From assembly GCA_002319075.1 (NCBI GenBank), contig NVQB01000001.1, forward strand, positions 930,001-994,000: a DNA stretch of 64,000 nucleotides, in the 5' to 3' direction. Each line of letters starts with the position of its first letter. Position 1 is the stretch's first letter. The position numbers and the translations under genes are program-made. Below are positions 45,096-54,385 of the stretch, piece by piece. Below the pieces are notes generated by a model. The model saw only the letters and a list, made by a program, of their open reading frames with translations, was not told where the DNA came from and did not search any database. The stretch comes from Sphingobacteriaceae bacterium. Its GTDB lineage: Bacteria > Bacteroidota > Bacteroidia > B-17B0 > Aurantibacillaceae.

Positions 45096-45496
45096 GCTTC
45101 CAGGTTTTTTACCAGATCCCAGTTACGAAACAATAAAATTAGTCCCCAAATACAAAGCGAATATTCAAGAGCACCAATCATGAAGCTTGCTTTCTCAAGA
45201 TCACCAAAGTACGAACCGGAAAGTGTTCTTGTAATAACAATGCAAACATACGCTGCTACACAAAATAATAAACCCGCCAAACGCAGGGAGGGGTAGTATG
45301 CACAGATGGCGAGGAAAATCGCAAAGCCCATTTGCAGCCCCGTATAAATGGTCAAGTATTCTACCTTTCCTGAATTATTTAAAAAGCTGTAACCAAGGAA
45401 TCCTGACGTTCCCACAAATTTCACGATACACCAGATTGCAAAGCTCAGGTATAAAAACGCGTTAAGAAATAAATAGATTTGCATAGTCTTTTTCAT
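45092..45496 (-). CDS. Four-helix membrane protein, DUF4345-like
   Basis: A 134-residue integral membrane protein with four hydrophobic helices, taken from the Met at 45496 (MKKTMQIYLFLNAFLYLSFA); the longer frame to 45532 adds a charged, non-hydrophobic segment. The pattern resembles DUF4345-type proteins. No catalytic residues seen. Confidence 0.65.
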   Translation of the reverse strand: MKKTMQIYLFLNAFLYLSFAIWCIVKFVGTSGFLGYSFLNNSGKVEYLTIYTGLQMGFAIFLAICAYYPSLRLAGLLFCVAAYVCIVITRTLSGSYFGDLEKASFMIGALEYSLCIWGLILLFRNWDLVKNLEA

Positions 45497-45552
45497 AATA
45501 CATACCATCTTAATGCCAATTCTGCCAGGCACAAAAATATCACTGATAAAAT

Positions 45553-45909
45553 GTGATCCTGATCAAAAAAAATACAAGCGAATTTAAAGAATTAAAACAT
45601 CTTTTACTGGAGTATGCAGATGTACCAGGACGCAAGCGCTGGATTTATTTGTACACTTTAAAACCTTATCAAACCTTATCGCACAAAATACTTTTAAATA
45701 CCCGCATAAAAGATGGTGACACCTTATACAACATGGCCTATGATAGTTTGAAGGAGTATCTCTATGCCAGTACTAAAAGACTGTTTTACGACGAAAAAAC
45801 AGAGCTTTACTTTTTTAAATCAACAGCTACAAGTAAATGGATGGAGGCCCCTTTTGAATTGCGCGGAAAATTAAAAAAACAAGTCCGTCCGCTAAAAGTA
45901 ATGCGATAG
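45553..45909 (+). CDS. Hypothetical basic protein
   Basis: A 118-residue protein rich in Lys, Leu and Tyr, with GTG as start codon (the ATG two bases earlier runs straight into a stop). No signal, membrane helix or known motif. The even distribution of hydrophobic residues and the continuous frame favour a real gene. Confidence 0.5.
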   Translation: MILIKKNTSEFKELKHLLLEYADVPGRKRWIYLYTLKPYQTLSHKILLNTRIKDGDTLYNMAYDSLKEYLYASTKRLFYDEKTELYFFKSTATSKWMEAPFELRGKLKKQVRPLKVMR

Positions 45910-46065
45910 CTTTGCTCTCTCATTTTTTTCGTTTCAGAGCCATAAACCCTGAAGACTAAATTGGCCGCTTTTTTCGAATTTGGGGCGTAATATATTCACA
46001 TATTTCATGAATTGATCAATTTCAGGTGGCATGGCGTTTTCCACACGTACTACAAAACCTGAAAA

Positions 46066-46335
46066 ATGAAAAATTTAATGCTAACCGCTATTGCCATTTG
46101 TGGAATACAGATCGCAACAGCCCAAACAGTTACTCCTTCGCCTGATCAGAAACACCATTCAAACGAACCTTCTAATAAAATTCCCTCAGACAAAAAGGCT
46201 GAGAAAAAATCAGGAAGTACTGGTACATATACAACAGGTGCTGAAGTACCTGGCAATGCGCCCGCTGATACTGCCACAACAAACAGCAGAAAGCCAAAAC
46301 CGATGATGGATCCTGAGGGTCGTCCAAAAAATTAA
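46066..46335 (+). CDS. Small exported low-complexity protein
   Basis: An 89-residue protein with a signal peptide (MKNLMLTAIAICGIQIATAQ) and a short polar mature part rich in Pro, Ser, Thr and Lys. Twenty-one bases before the DUF892 gene in the same direction, so probably co-transcribed. Function unknown. Confidence 0.6.
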   Translation: MKNLMLTAIAICGIQIATAQTVTPSPDQKHHSNEPSNKIPSDKKAEKKSGSTGTYTTGAEVPGNAPADTATTNSRKPKPMMDPEGRPKN

Positions 46336-46356
46336 AAAAAAACAAAAAACAAAATC

Positions 46357-46908
46357 ATGAAAAAATCAACAGGAAAAACAAAAGCAAAAGCGTCGGAATA
46401 CGCCATTGAAGAATCAAAATTAATGAAGTTGTTTGAAGACAGCTTAAAAGACATTTATTGGGCAGAAAAAGCTTTAACCAAAGCGCTTCCAAAAATGGCC
46501 AAGAAAGCAACTTCAGAAGAGTTAGTGCAGGCGATCGAAAATCACCTGACAGAAACTGAAGCACAGGTTAAAAAAGTAGAAAAGGTTTTTGAAGTGATTG
46601 GCAAAAAAGCAGTTGCTAAAAAATGCGAAGCTATGGCGGGACTTGTAAAAGAAGCTGAAGAAATCATGAGCGAAACCGAAGAAGGTGCTATGCGCGATGC
46701 CGGCATCATTGCTGCTTCCCAAAAAGTAGAGCATTATGAGATCGCCAGCTACGGCACACTCCGCACTTTCGCGCAAATTCTTGGACTTGATAAAGCCGCT
46801 TCTATTTTAGAAGAAATTTTGGAAGAAGAAAAAAACGCAGACGAGACTTTAACCGGATGTGCGCAGGCTATAAACATGCAGGCGGTTGAAGAAGAGGTAC
46901 AAAAATAA
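46357..46908 (+). CDS. Ferritin-like DUF892 (YciE/YciF) protein
   Basis: A 183-residue four-helix-bundle protein of the DUF892 family. SLKDIYWAEKALTKALPKMA near residue 35 and VEHYEIASYGTLRTFAQIL near 127 hold the conserved Glu/His residues that could bind a di-metal centre. Family members are linked to general and osmotic stress. A Lys-rich N-terminal tail (1-15) is poorly conserved. It has a strong terminator. Confidence 0.85.
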   Translation: MKKSTGKTKAKASEYAIEESKLMKLFEDSLKDIYWAEKALTKALPKMAKKATSEELVQAIENHLTETEAQVKKVEKVFEVIGKKAVAKKCEAMAGLVKEAEEIMSETEEGAMRDAGIIAASQKVEHYEIASYGTLRTFAQILGLDKAASILEEILEEEKNADETLTGCAQAINMQAVEEEVQK

Positions 46909-46930
46909 AAAAGAACTAAGAACTAAAAGA

Positions 46931-46977
46931 GGTATCACGGCGTGGTAAAATCCACGACCGTGATACCTTATTTTTTT
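46931..46977 (+). terminator. Intrinsic terminator of the DUF892 gene
   Basis: GGTATCACGG / CCGTGATACC outer stem and GTGG / CCAC inner stem, followed by a T-run. It reaches the stop codon of the convergent gene, so the two genes share this end. Confidence 0.85.
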
Positions 46978-48550
46978 AGTCGTGTTTAATCACTTTTCCT
47001 TCGTAAGTAAAGCTTGCAGACTTAATTTTATAAAAGTAGACCCCATCGTCAATTTTTACTCCCTCTGAAGTTTTACCATCCCATTCCCAATCATGCGAAC
47101 CTTGTGTTTGTTTTCCTAAATTAGTGTGAAGCAGCAAACGCCCGCTTATGTCGTAAATTTCAATAGTTACATCACTATATTTTGTTTGCGTATAGCGTAA
47201 ATGCACCGCCTGTGAAAAAGGATTTGGAAAGGCTAAAGAGCTTACGAAATCCTCCGACGATCTTAATTCATTAAGACCCAGGAGAGGATCGTTATTTATG
47301 ATAGTTTCAATATCAATCATCTCGTCTCCCGGTTGATAGGCAAGATACATCATTCCGTCAAAAAGCATTTCATCATTGGTGCCGGTATTGGAATACACCG
47401 TTATGGGCGGACTATTCGGGTTATTTGGATTGTTAGTGGTATTATCGTAAACATGTTTTGAGTAAAGACGGTAACCAGCTGGTATCTTAACTAACTTTTT
47501 AAATGTATAATAATCCTGCCATTCAAAATCCCATTTTTTTATTCTAACCAAAGGAATTGTATCCACGCCGGGATTAACAGCATAATAAATGATACTCTGG
47601 CATAACAGATGTGAATGCGGCATGACTGCAAATGCAGATAAACTTGCGGGCAGACCCACGGAAGCAGACGGGTAATAAGCGCCGTAAGCCACGATACTAT
47701 TAGCTGGAATAGCCATAGCCCAGTTTTGTAAAGGCGTTGTTGAATATATTCTTCTTACACCGCTCTCATTAAGGGGATAAAAGAACAAACGTAATTTTGT
47801 ACTATCTACTTCTCCGGCACTTCCCTCAGGATAGTGCATCTGGATAATAATTTTTGAACCGGCTTTTAAATAAATACCCGCTTTTAAAGGTGCCTGACCC
47901 GGAAATACCGTGGCTTTCGATCCGGGAGCATAAGTACCTATACCCAGGTTACCAGGAATATTATAGCAGCCACCCGAAAGATCACTTGTGTAGTTGCCGG
48001 TTGTATCAGCAGTAATTACCGCGTGATGAACTATTTTTTTATTGCCCGGAACTACCTCATAACCGCGTATAATCCTGTCCTGTGTTAAGCCGGAAGGAAT
48101 TGCAAAACAGTAATATTTGTCTGTGCTACCGGAAGTACTTGTAAAAGTTCCGATCTTTAAGGTGAGATCTGCATTTCCTGTTAATTGATAATGCTCCGGG
48201 TATACAGGTGGTAAAGGAGCAAGCGTTGTGTCACCGGGCAATGCGCCGTTCGCAATCCAGTTAAGAAGGGTTTGTTTTTCTACACTTGTTATGAGGCGCT
48301 CATGTTGAAACCTTGTATACGAAGTGTCTGCGCTCCACGGCGGCATAATATTATTACTGAGTTGATAGTTAATGGCAGAGGCTTCTATAGCGGTCTGAGA
48401 ATAATTCATAAACGGATACTCGGAAGCATTCGGGTGATGACAGCTGGTACAGCGGGTATAAAATATGCCTGCGACGTCTTTATAGACCTGGGCCTTTAAA
48501 GAATACAGGTTGGATAAAAGTACAGAACTAAAAAATAAATATTTTTTCAT
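46976..48550 (-). CDS. T9SS protein with c-type heme motif and copper-monooxygenase-like domain
   Basis: A 524-residue secreted protein counted from the Met at 48550, where a signal peptide begins (MKKYLFFSSVLLSNLYSLKAQ). A heme-binding CTSCH motif occurs about 35 residues in, with the possible axial Met in NNIMPPW. From about residue 140 there are His clusters KIVHHAVIT, QMHYPEG and MPHSHLL that match the copper-binding layout of PHM / dopamine beta-hydroxylase-like monooxygenases. The end (LAFPNPFSQAVHLRYTQTK ... GVYFYKIKSASFTYEGKVI) is a T9SS type A sorting domain. A surface or secreted oxidoreductase is likely; substrate unknown. Confidence 0.8.
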   Translation of the reverse strand: MKKYLFFSSVLLSNLYSLKAQVYKDVAGIFYTRCTSCHHPNASEYPFMNYSQTAIEASAINYQLSNNIMPPWSADTSYTRFQHERLITSVEKQTLLNWIANGALPGDTTLAPLPPVYPEHYQLTGNADLTLKIGTFTSTSGSTDKYYCFAIPSGLTQDRIIRGYEVVPGNKKIVHHAVITADTTGNYTSDLSGGCYNIPGNLGIGTYAPGSKATVFPGQAPLKAGIYLKAGSKIIIQMHYPEGSAGEVDSTKLRLFFYPLNESGVRRIYSTTPLQNWAMAIPANSIVAYGAYYPSASVGLPASLSAFAVMPHSHLLCQSIIYYAVNPGVDTIPLVRIKKWDFEWQDYYTFKKLVKIPAGYRLYSKHVYDNTTNNPNNPNSPPITVYSNTGTNDEMLFDGMMYLAYQPGDEMIDIETIINNDPLLGLNELRSSEDFVSSLAFPNPFSQAVHLRYTQTKYSDVTIEIYDISGRLLLHTNLGKQTQGSHDWEWDGKTSEGVKIDDGVYFYKIKSASFTYEGKVIKHD

Positions 48551-48726
48551 AGGGATGTCTGTTAGTTTAGTAAATATAAAAGAAAAACCGGACGAAAGAC
48601 CCAGTTGCCTGTTGGACACTACTTTTTGCCAAAAGTTTAATTTAAGCGGTGTTTTTACTTTGCATTTTTTAATAGTACTTATACTGTAAATGAACTAACT
48701 TTGGTTTAAGTACTAAAGCCCGGTCT

Positions 48727-49914
48727 ATGGAAAAAGAACTTTTCACAAAACTCGTTGACATTCGTCGCCAACTACATGCTAATCCTGAAATAGGTTACCA
48801 GGAACACCAGACCTCAGCACTTATTTGCAAAGAACTCGACGCTCTTCAGATCCCTTATCGCAAAGGCATTGCAGGCACAGGTGTTGTGGCCACTTTAAAA
48901 AAAGGCGAAGGTCCGGTAATAGCTTTACGTGCAGATATGGATGCACTTCCTATTCTTGAAGAAACTACTTTGGCTTTTAAGAGTACAAAAAAAATGCAGG
49001 ACGCCAGCGGCGTTCAGATTCCTCTGATGCATGCATGCGGTCACGATATGCACACTACCATGCTTTTAGGAGCCGCTGCACTTTTAAAAGACCAGGATTT
49101 TAAAGGAACAATTAAATTTATTTTTCAACCTTCAGAAGAAGGTGTTTATGACGATCCTGATAAAAAGTCCGGCGGTCAGCGCATGGTCGAAGCCGGCGAA
49201 CTCGACGATGTGAAAGCAGCGTTGGGTCTGCATGTTCACCCATTACTACCGGTTGGCATGCTGGCTTATAAACTCGGACAAGCATTGGCTTGTGCAAATT
49301 TCTTTAAAATTGAAATTACAGGAAAGATGGCTCATGCAGCCGTGGCTCCGCATTTGGGAGTTGATGCTATTTTAGTGGCCAGTAATCTTATTCAATCCAT
49401 TTCCGCCATTGCCTATAAATATGTTCCACCCCACGAACCCACAGTTATCTCCTTTACAAAAATAAATGGCGGTGTTGCGCCAAATGTTATTGCCGATAAA
49501 GTAATAATTGAAGGAACTGTGCGGGCCCTGGATTTAGATACATTTAACCAGGTACTCGCGCGCATGGAAAAAATCATTAAAGGCACCGAACTATCCTTCG
49601 ACGCGAAAATAAAAATCGACTACAATTTAAATTATCCGAGCTTGTTGAATGATAAAACAGTTCACAACAGTTTGGATGATACGCTCAACGGCATCTTCGG
49701 AAAAGAAAGAATTATGCCTATTGACGCAATTTTAGGTTCTGAAGATTTTGCTTTTTATTCGCGAAAAGTTCCTTCTATGTTTTATTTTTTAGGTGCAAAA
49801 GACACAGCTGAGAAATGTTATTTTTTACACGATTCAAAAGTAGTGTTTAATGAAGATTCCATCCCATTCGGCTCCAAACTTTTAAGTGAGGGAGCCCTGA
49901 CTTTACTCAAATAA
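48727..49914 (+). CDS. M20-family amidohydrolase (hippurate hydrolase / N-acyl amino acid type)
   Basis: A 395-residue cytosolic metallohydrolase. NPEIGYQEHQTS at the start, ALRADMDALPI near 74, MHACGHDMHTTMLLGAA near 99 (metal-binding His/Asp/Cys), PSEEG near 136 and GSEDFAFY near 338 are the M20D signatures. It cleaves N-acyl amino acids or related amides. TAACTTTG (48696-48703) may be its -7 promoter element. Confidence 0.9.
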   Translation: MEKELFTKLVDIRRQLHANPEIGYQEHQTSALICKELDALQIPYRKGIAGTGVVATLKKGEGPVIALRADMDALPILEETTLAFKSTKKMQDASGVQIPLMHACGHDMHTTMLLGAAALLKDQDFKGTIKFIFQPSEEGVYDDPDKKSGGQRMVEAGELDDVKAALGLHVHPLLPVGMLAYKLGQALACANFFKIEITGKMAHAAVAPHLGVDAILVASNLIQSISAIAYKYVPPHEPTVISFTKINGGVAPNVIADKVIIEGTVRALDLDTFNQVLARMEKIIKGTELSFDAKIKIDYNLNYPSLLNDKTVHNSLDDTLNGIFGKERIMPIDAILGSEDFAFYSRKVPSMFYFLGAKDTAEKCYFLHDSKVVFNEDSIPFGSKLLSEGALTLLK

Positions 49915-49928
49915 AATTTTATTTAGCC

Positions 49929-50282
49929 ATGAAAAAAATCCCAAGCTTTCTTTTCCTTGCAGGTTTTTGCATTCCTGTTTTATTATCTTCTTGTAGTGGC
50001 AGTTGTAATTGTCAAAGAGAAATAAGGTGTACAACTTTAACAGCCATAGAACAAAACAGCGGCGAAGTTGTCGAGAAAAAAATCTTTTGTTCAATTGGTG
50101 ATTATCGAGCTGACCAGGCTTTTCAGGATTCTATTGGCAGATTCCATAAACGTCATTACAGCGACAACTCCAGCTTGCTGCAGAAAGATTCTGTCCTATC
50201 AAGCGAAAGCAAAACACAGGTTAAAATAAAGGATGTTCAGAGTGTTGAAAAAAACGGATTTTATTGCATCTGCGCAAAATAG
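49929..50282 (+). CDS. Small lipoprotein
   Basis: A 117-residue protein with lipoprotein signal (MKKIPSFLFLAGFCIPVLLS, then SCSGSCNC); the lipidated Cys is in LLSSC. The mature part has several further Cys residues (CNCQREIRC ... FYCICAK), suggesting disulfides. No family recognised. It lies 14 bases after the amidohydrolase gene in the same direction. Confidence 0.65.
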   Translation: MKKIPSFLFLAGFCIPVLLSSCSGSCNCQREIRCTTLTAIEQNSGEVVEKKIFCSIGDYRADQAFQDSIGRFHKRHYSDNSSLLQKDSVLSSESKTQVKIKDVQSVEKNGFYCICAK

Positions 50283-50354
50283 AGCCCAACCTTTTACTTG
50301 AGCGACTTTTGAGAACTGAATAAAATTTTACTATCTTGAACTCTGAAACTCTAT

Positions 50355-52130
50355 ATGGAGATCAAGCCACCTAAATCCGTTAAGCCTAAAACCAAACGAA
50401 GATCACATCTTCCGAGACAACCTTTTAATAACATCGCCATTTCGCTTTCTGGCGGCGGATTCAGGGCTACCTGTATTCATCTTGGATTATTATCGTATCT
50501 CTCTACAAAAAAAATAAACACCATTAGCTTACTTGAAAGGGTACGTATTTTATCCAGTGTGTCCGGTGGCACGTTCCTGGGGGTAAAGTACGCCGCAACA
50601 ATAAAAAAGGGCGGCACTTTTGAAGAATGCTATGAAAGCGTTGTGGACTTTATGACAAAAGTAGACCTGGTTGAAGACGCGTTGAACTACCTGGCCGAAG
50701 ACAGTAATTGGGGCAATGGCCGTCAACGCAGTCTTATCAATTCTTTCGCTTCTATTTACCACGAACAATTTGAGTCTGAAACTTTTGGTTTATTATGGGA
50801 ACCGAGTCCCGTTATTCATTTAAAAGAAATAAATTTTAACGCTACTGAATTTCATTTCGCACTTCCTTTTCATTTTCAAAAAACAGAATACAGTTTCCAG
50901 GATTCAAAAATTCCGGAACACATAGGCAACAAAAAAATACACATTCCTCTGGGGATGGCAAAAGAGATAAGGTTAGCGGATATCATTGCCGCTTCTTCTT
51001 GTGTACCCTTTGGATTTGAACCTATTAATTTTCCTGACGATTTTACACATCCTGAGTCTGTGCTGTTAAAGGACAGAACATTGTTACCGAGGTTCTCTAT
51101 AGACGGAGAAAAGATCACCTACCCTATTGGTCTTATGGATGGCGGTGTTGACGATAACCAGGGTGTAGATGCGGTTATAACTTCAGAAGAACGCTTAAAA
51201 AATTATTCCGGCGACATGGAATACTGCCGTTCGCGGGATAAAAAATCGGTTGATCTTTACATTATTTCCGATGGAACAAATCCAAGCATGGAAAGTTATG
51301 TACGCAGCAGCCGCGATAAAATACCTTATATAGGTACCTGGAGTTTTAAATTTATGCAGTACATGGGCATTAGCAGTTTTGCGATAGGCTCGGTTTTTTT
51401 AGTGGGCGCATTTTTTTCGCGTTATAAAATTTCAGTGATGCTACTCTCCATGTTGGGAACGCTCGGCATTTTAATTGCAGCCGCCTTTCTTATTCTTTCG
51501 CGGGGATTTGTAGGACTGGCAAAACGTTTTGGCATTCCCGGTTTTTTTCTAACCCGCATGCGGCATGTAGACGCTTTAAAATTTGCAACGCTGAATAATC
51601 TTCTTGTAAACCGTCGCAATTCAGTGGTTAAAATGATCACGAAAGTTTTTATCAAACAAATGCGTTGGTTCGGATTTGAACGCGTATACAGCGACAGTGG
51701 CTGGAAACCCCGCGTAATAATGAACGCGGTATTTGAATTGACCAAACCGGAAGTTGAAAAACGAAAAAACAAATATCCTTACTTTACAAAAGACATTGCC
51801 GAACCCGGTGAAAAAATCATGGCTGTTTCAGAAAAAGCTTTAACCAAAGGAACAACTCTTTGGTTTACTTCCGAAGAACTAAAAGGTCCGCACAACATGC
51901 CCGATACTATTATTGCCTGCGGACAATTCACGATGTGTTTTAACCTGATTGAATACTACGAGAAATTTTTAAAGAATCCCAAATACAATAAAGACTACCA
52001 AAAATACAGCGACGAAACGAAACAGATGCTGGACGAACTGCACGAAAGTTTACTTGCTGACTGGAAAAAATTCAAAGAAGATCCCTATTGGATGGTGAAA
52101 GACTATAAAACAAAGATCTGGAAAGCATAG
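50355..52130 (+). CDS. Patatin-like phospholipase with internal membrane segment
   Basis: A 591-residue protein. Oxyanion loop SLSGGGFRATCIHLG near residue 33, nucleophile elbow SSVSGGTFLG near 70 (a GxSxG variant with Ser at the first position), catalytic Asp in LMDGGVDDNQG near 263. Two hydrophobic helices near 335-350 and 358-378 divide the catalytic part from a C-terminal region of unknown fold. Likely a membrane-associated lipid acyl hydrolase. Confidence 0.8.
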   Translation: MEIKPPKSVKPKTKRRSHLPRQPFNNIAISLSGGGFRATCIHLGLLSYLSTKKINTISLLERVRILSSVSGGTFLGVKYAATIKKGGTFEECYESVVDFMTKVDLVEDALNYLAEDSNWGNGRQRSLINSFASIYHEQFESETFGLLWEPSPVIHLKEINFNATEFHFALPFHFQKTEYSFQDSKIPEHIGNKKIHIPLGMAKEIRLADIIAASSCVPFGFEPINFPDDFTHPESVLLKDRTLLPRFSIDGEKITYPIGLMDGGVDDNQGVDAVITSEERLKNYSGDMEYCRSRDKKSVDLYIISDGTNPSMESYVRSSRDKIPYIGTWSFKFMQYMGISSFAIGSVFLVGAFFSRYKISVMLLSMLGTLGILIAAAFLILSRGFVGLAKRFGIPGFFLTRMRHVDALKFATLNNLLVNRRNSVVKMITKVFIKQMRWFGFERVYSDSGWKPRVIMNAVFELTKPEVEKRKNKYPYFTKDIAEPGEKIMAVSEKALTKGTTLWFTSEELKGPHNMPDTIIACGQFTMCFNLIEYYEKFLKNPKYNKDYQKYSDETKQMLDELHESLLADWKKFKEDPYWMVKDYKTKIWKA

Positions 52131-52170
52131 AGCAAAAATAACCTTCCGGGAATATTTTCAAAAACCCGTC

Positions 52171-52581
52171 TTACAAACATTCATCGTAAACAACCAGCAA
52201 GTCAAATTTAAATTCTTCTGTAGCGCCCAGGAGTGCGATGCTTGCTGTTAAAGGATAATCATTGGCGGGAATAACTATTTCCAGTAATCCCAGGGGAAGA
52301 TTAATCGGAACAGCAAGGGTAAAAACAGGATTAAATAAATTCGGATTCCGGTGTGAATTTATCCGGTAAGCTTGCTTTGTAGAAATTCCTGAACGCGTTT
52401 TACAGGTGACTTCGAGATGAAGTCCCTCATTTATTAATTCCGCATTCCAGTCTTCGGGTTTTATCCATTTAAAAAGTGGAGTAAGAATAACTTGTTTTAT
52501 CTCTACAAATGCTGTTCTTCCCGTAAATAAGAATTCCCGGCGTCTTTGAGCAGTTGTAAGCTTTACTACGAGATCCTTTTT
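52171..52581 (-). pseudogene. Open frame without start codon, in frame after the Fic gene
   Basis: 136 codons stay open directly after the Fic stop codon and in the same frame, ending at TAA (52171-52173). There is no ATG, GTG or TTG in the first 120 codons. The translation has protein-like composition (EFLFTGRTAFVEIKQVILT, WIKPEDWNAELINEG, NPVFTLAVPINLPLGLLEIV, FKFDLLVVYDECL). It could be the remains of a separate gene that lost its start, or be reached by stop-codon read-through. No family recognised. Confidence 0.45.
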
Positions 52582-53552
52582 TTAAAGGCGATTGCGTTTC
52601 TGCTGTATAATTCGTTCTGCACCAATGCCATGTTTTATTAAAACCTTTTTCGACACCAGCTCAGACAAGATTCTTTTTACTGTAGGCAACGGAATCGCAA
52701 GATTTTTGGCAACTTCTCCAGAGCGGCATCCCGCGTGGGCGTGGACGAAAGCGAGGATTTTTTTTTCGCTTACAGACAATTGGCTTGTAATACCTTTTTG
52801 CTCCAGCTTGCCCGGCAACGAATTCTGAATGGTATTCATACAGCGTAAAAAGAAATTTACCCAGGAATAAATATCTTCTCCAGCCCTGTTGCTCTGGCAA
52901 TTCATCAACACTTTGTAATATTCTGCCTTTGCATTTTCTATCTCATGTTCAAAACTGATATATTCAATCCAGGCATATCCTTCACGCAATAAAAGCCAGG
53001 TGGCCAGCAAACGACTGAGCCGCCCATTACCATCCTGAAAAGGATGAATACTGAGAAAATCATATGCAAATGCGGCTATCCGTGCTACCGGGTGCACCTC
53101 TTCCCCTGCTGTGTACCACGCTATTAAATTACGCATGGCATCATCGGTTGCAAACCCTGGTTCGGTTGTACAAAAGAGCACGTACTTTTTTCCATCGGCA
53201 TGGGTAGCTTCTGCAACATTAGAATCTTGTTTGTATTTACCCTTGTGCCAGGCGTCTTTTTCACTATGCTTTAAAAGGATGTTGTGCACACTACGGATAC
53301 TGGTTTCAGTAACAGGTATATCGCGAAAGGATTCTGATATAAGTTCTAAAGTTTCAAAATAACCGGCAACTTCTTGTTGATCGCGGCCTTCAAGTGTATT
53401 TACATCCAGATTATTCATCACAGCTCCCACTTCATCGTCTGTTAAAGCTGAGCCTTCAATTGCTTTAAATTTTGCACGTCAGAGTTCTCACAAAAATTCC
53501 ATGTTCCTGCAAAAGCGTCAACCTGCCCCAGCTGAGAAATTATCCTCCACAC
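52582..53552 (-). pseudogene. Fic-domain protein, broken by a deletion before the inhibitory motif
   Basis: The readable part (GTG at 53430 to 52582, 282 codons) holds RDQQEVAGYFE, the active-site motif HPFQDGNGRLSR and a C-terminal winged helix (SGEVAKNLAIPLPTVKRILS). Upstream, frame B contains AIEGSALTDDEV, normally preceded by S/T-x-x-x of the autoinhibitory helix, but soon meets a TGA at 53479-53481. The expected N-terminus is instead in another frame, from a GTG at 53552: ISQLGQVDAFAGTWNFCEN, then SDVQNLKQLK, ending at 53442. Comparing with intact family members, about 12-15 residues with the Ser of the motif are missing at the junction near 53454-53462. Fic enzymes AMPylate proteins. 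The gene is therefore probably inactive, or makes an N-truncated uninhibited protein. Confidence 0.72.
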
Positions 53553-53590
53553 TAACAGCTTAGTCCTTTTTATATTCCTACATTTGTCTG

Positions 53591-54385
53591 ATGGAAACTA
53601 AAATTTCTCTAAGAACTGTAAATGTGATGCGCTACCTGCAGCCCCTCCGCGAGGGTGGCTCCCTTCCTGCATTAGCCGAAGCGGATGATGATTTTAAATA
53701 TGTTTTAAAATTTAAAGGCAATGGCCAGGGGGTTAGATCGCTCATTGCTGAGTTAATAGGTGGTGAAGTTGCACGCACTCTAGGATTAAAATTACCGGAA
53801 TTAGTCTTTGCTAATCTCGACGAAGCTTTTGGCAGAACAGAGGGAGATGAAGAAATACAAGACCTTTTAAAAGCCAGTCAGGGTTTAAATCTGGCGATGC
53901 ACTTTTTATCGGGAGCAATTAATTTTGATCCGGTGGTAACCAGTGTCAATGAAAAACTCTCTTCGCAAATTGTCTGGATGGATGCCTTTTTAACTAACAT
54001 CGACCGGACTTCTAAAAACACCAACATGTTGGTATGGAACAAAGAGCTCTGGTTAATAGATCATGGAGCTTGTTTAAACTTTCAATACACCTGGACAGAC
54101 TGGGAAACAAAAGCTAAAAGCCCCTTCGCTTATATTAAAGAACACGTGCTTTTAAAAAAAGCAACCCAACTGCAAGAGATTAACACCGAGTATAAAAAAA
54201 TTCTCAGCGAAGAAAAATTAAAAGCCATAACAAATCTTATCCCCGATGAATGGCTGCAGTGGGACGATACCGATGAATCGCCGGAAGCACTAAGAACTAC
54301 TTACTTTCAATTTTTATCCACACGTCTCAAGAATTCAGAGATCTTTACAAACGAAGCCGACAATGCAAGAAAAACACTTATATGA
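53591..54385 (+). CDS. HipA-like kinase family protein
   Basis: A 264-residue protein with a compact HipA/PI-kinase-like fold: YVLKFKGNGQGVRSLIAELIGGEVARTLGL near 35-65 (nucleotide-binding Lys and helix), then LTNIDRTSKNTNMLVW near 137 as catalytic loop (D-R-x-x-x-N-x-N) and LWLIDHGACLNF near 155 with the metal-binding Asp. It is shorter than HipA (about 440 residues) and lacks the HipB partner. The next gene, DUF3037, overlaps it by 23 bases; this pair recurs in many bacteria, from memory. A TACATTTG element at 53579-53586 ends four bases before the ATG, suggesting a leaderless message. Confidence 0.78.
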   Translation: METKISLRTVNVMRYLQPLREGGSLPALAEADDDFKYVLKFKGNGQGVRSLIAELIGGEVARTLGLKLPELVFANLDEAFGRTEGDEEIQDLLKASQGLNLAMHFLSGAINFDPVVTSVNEKLSSQIVWMDAFLTNIDRTSKNTNMLVWNKELWLIDHGACLNFQYTWTDWETKAKSPFAYIKEHVLLKKATQLQEINTEYKKILSEEKLKAITNLIPDEWLQWDDTDESPEALRTTYFQFLSTRLKNSEIFTNEADNARKTLI

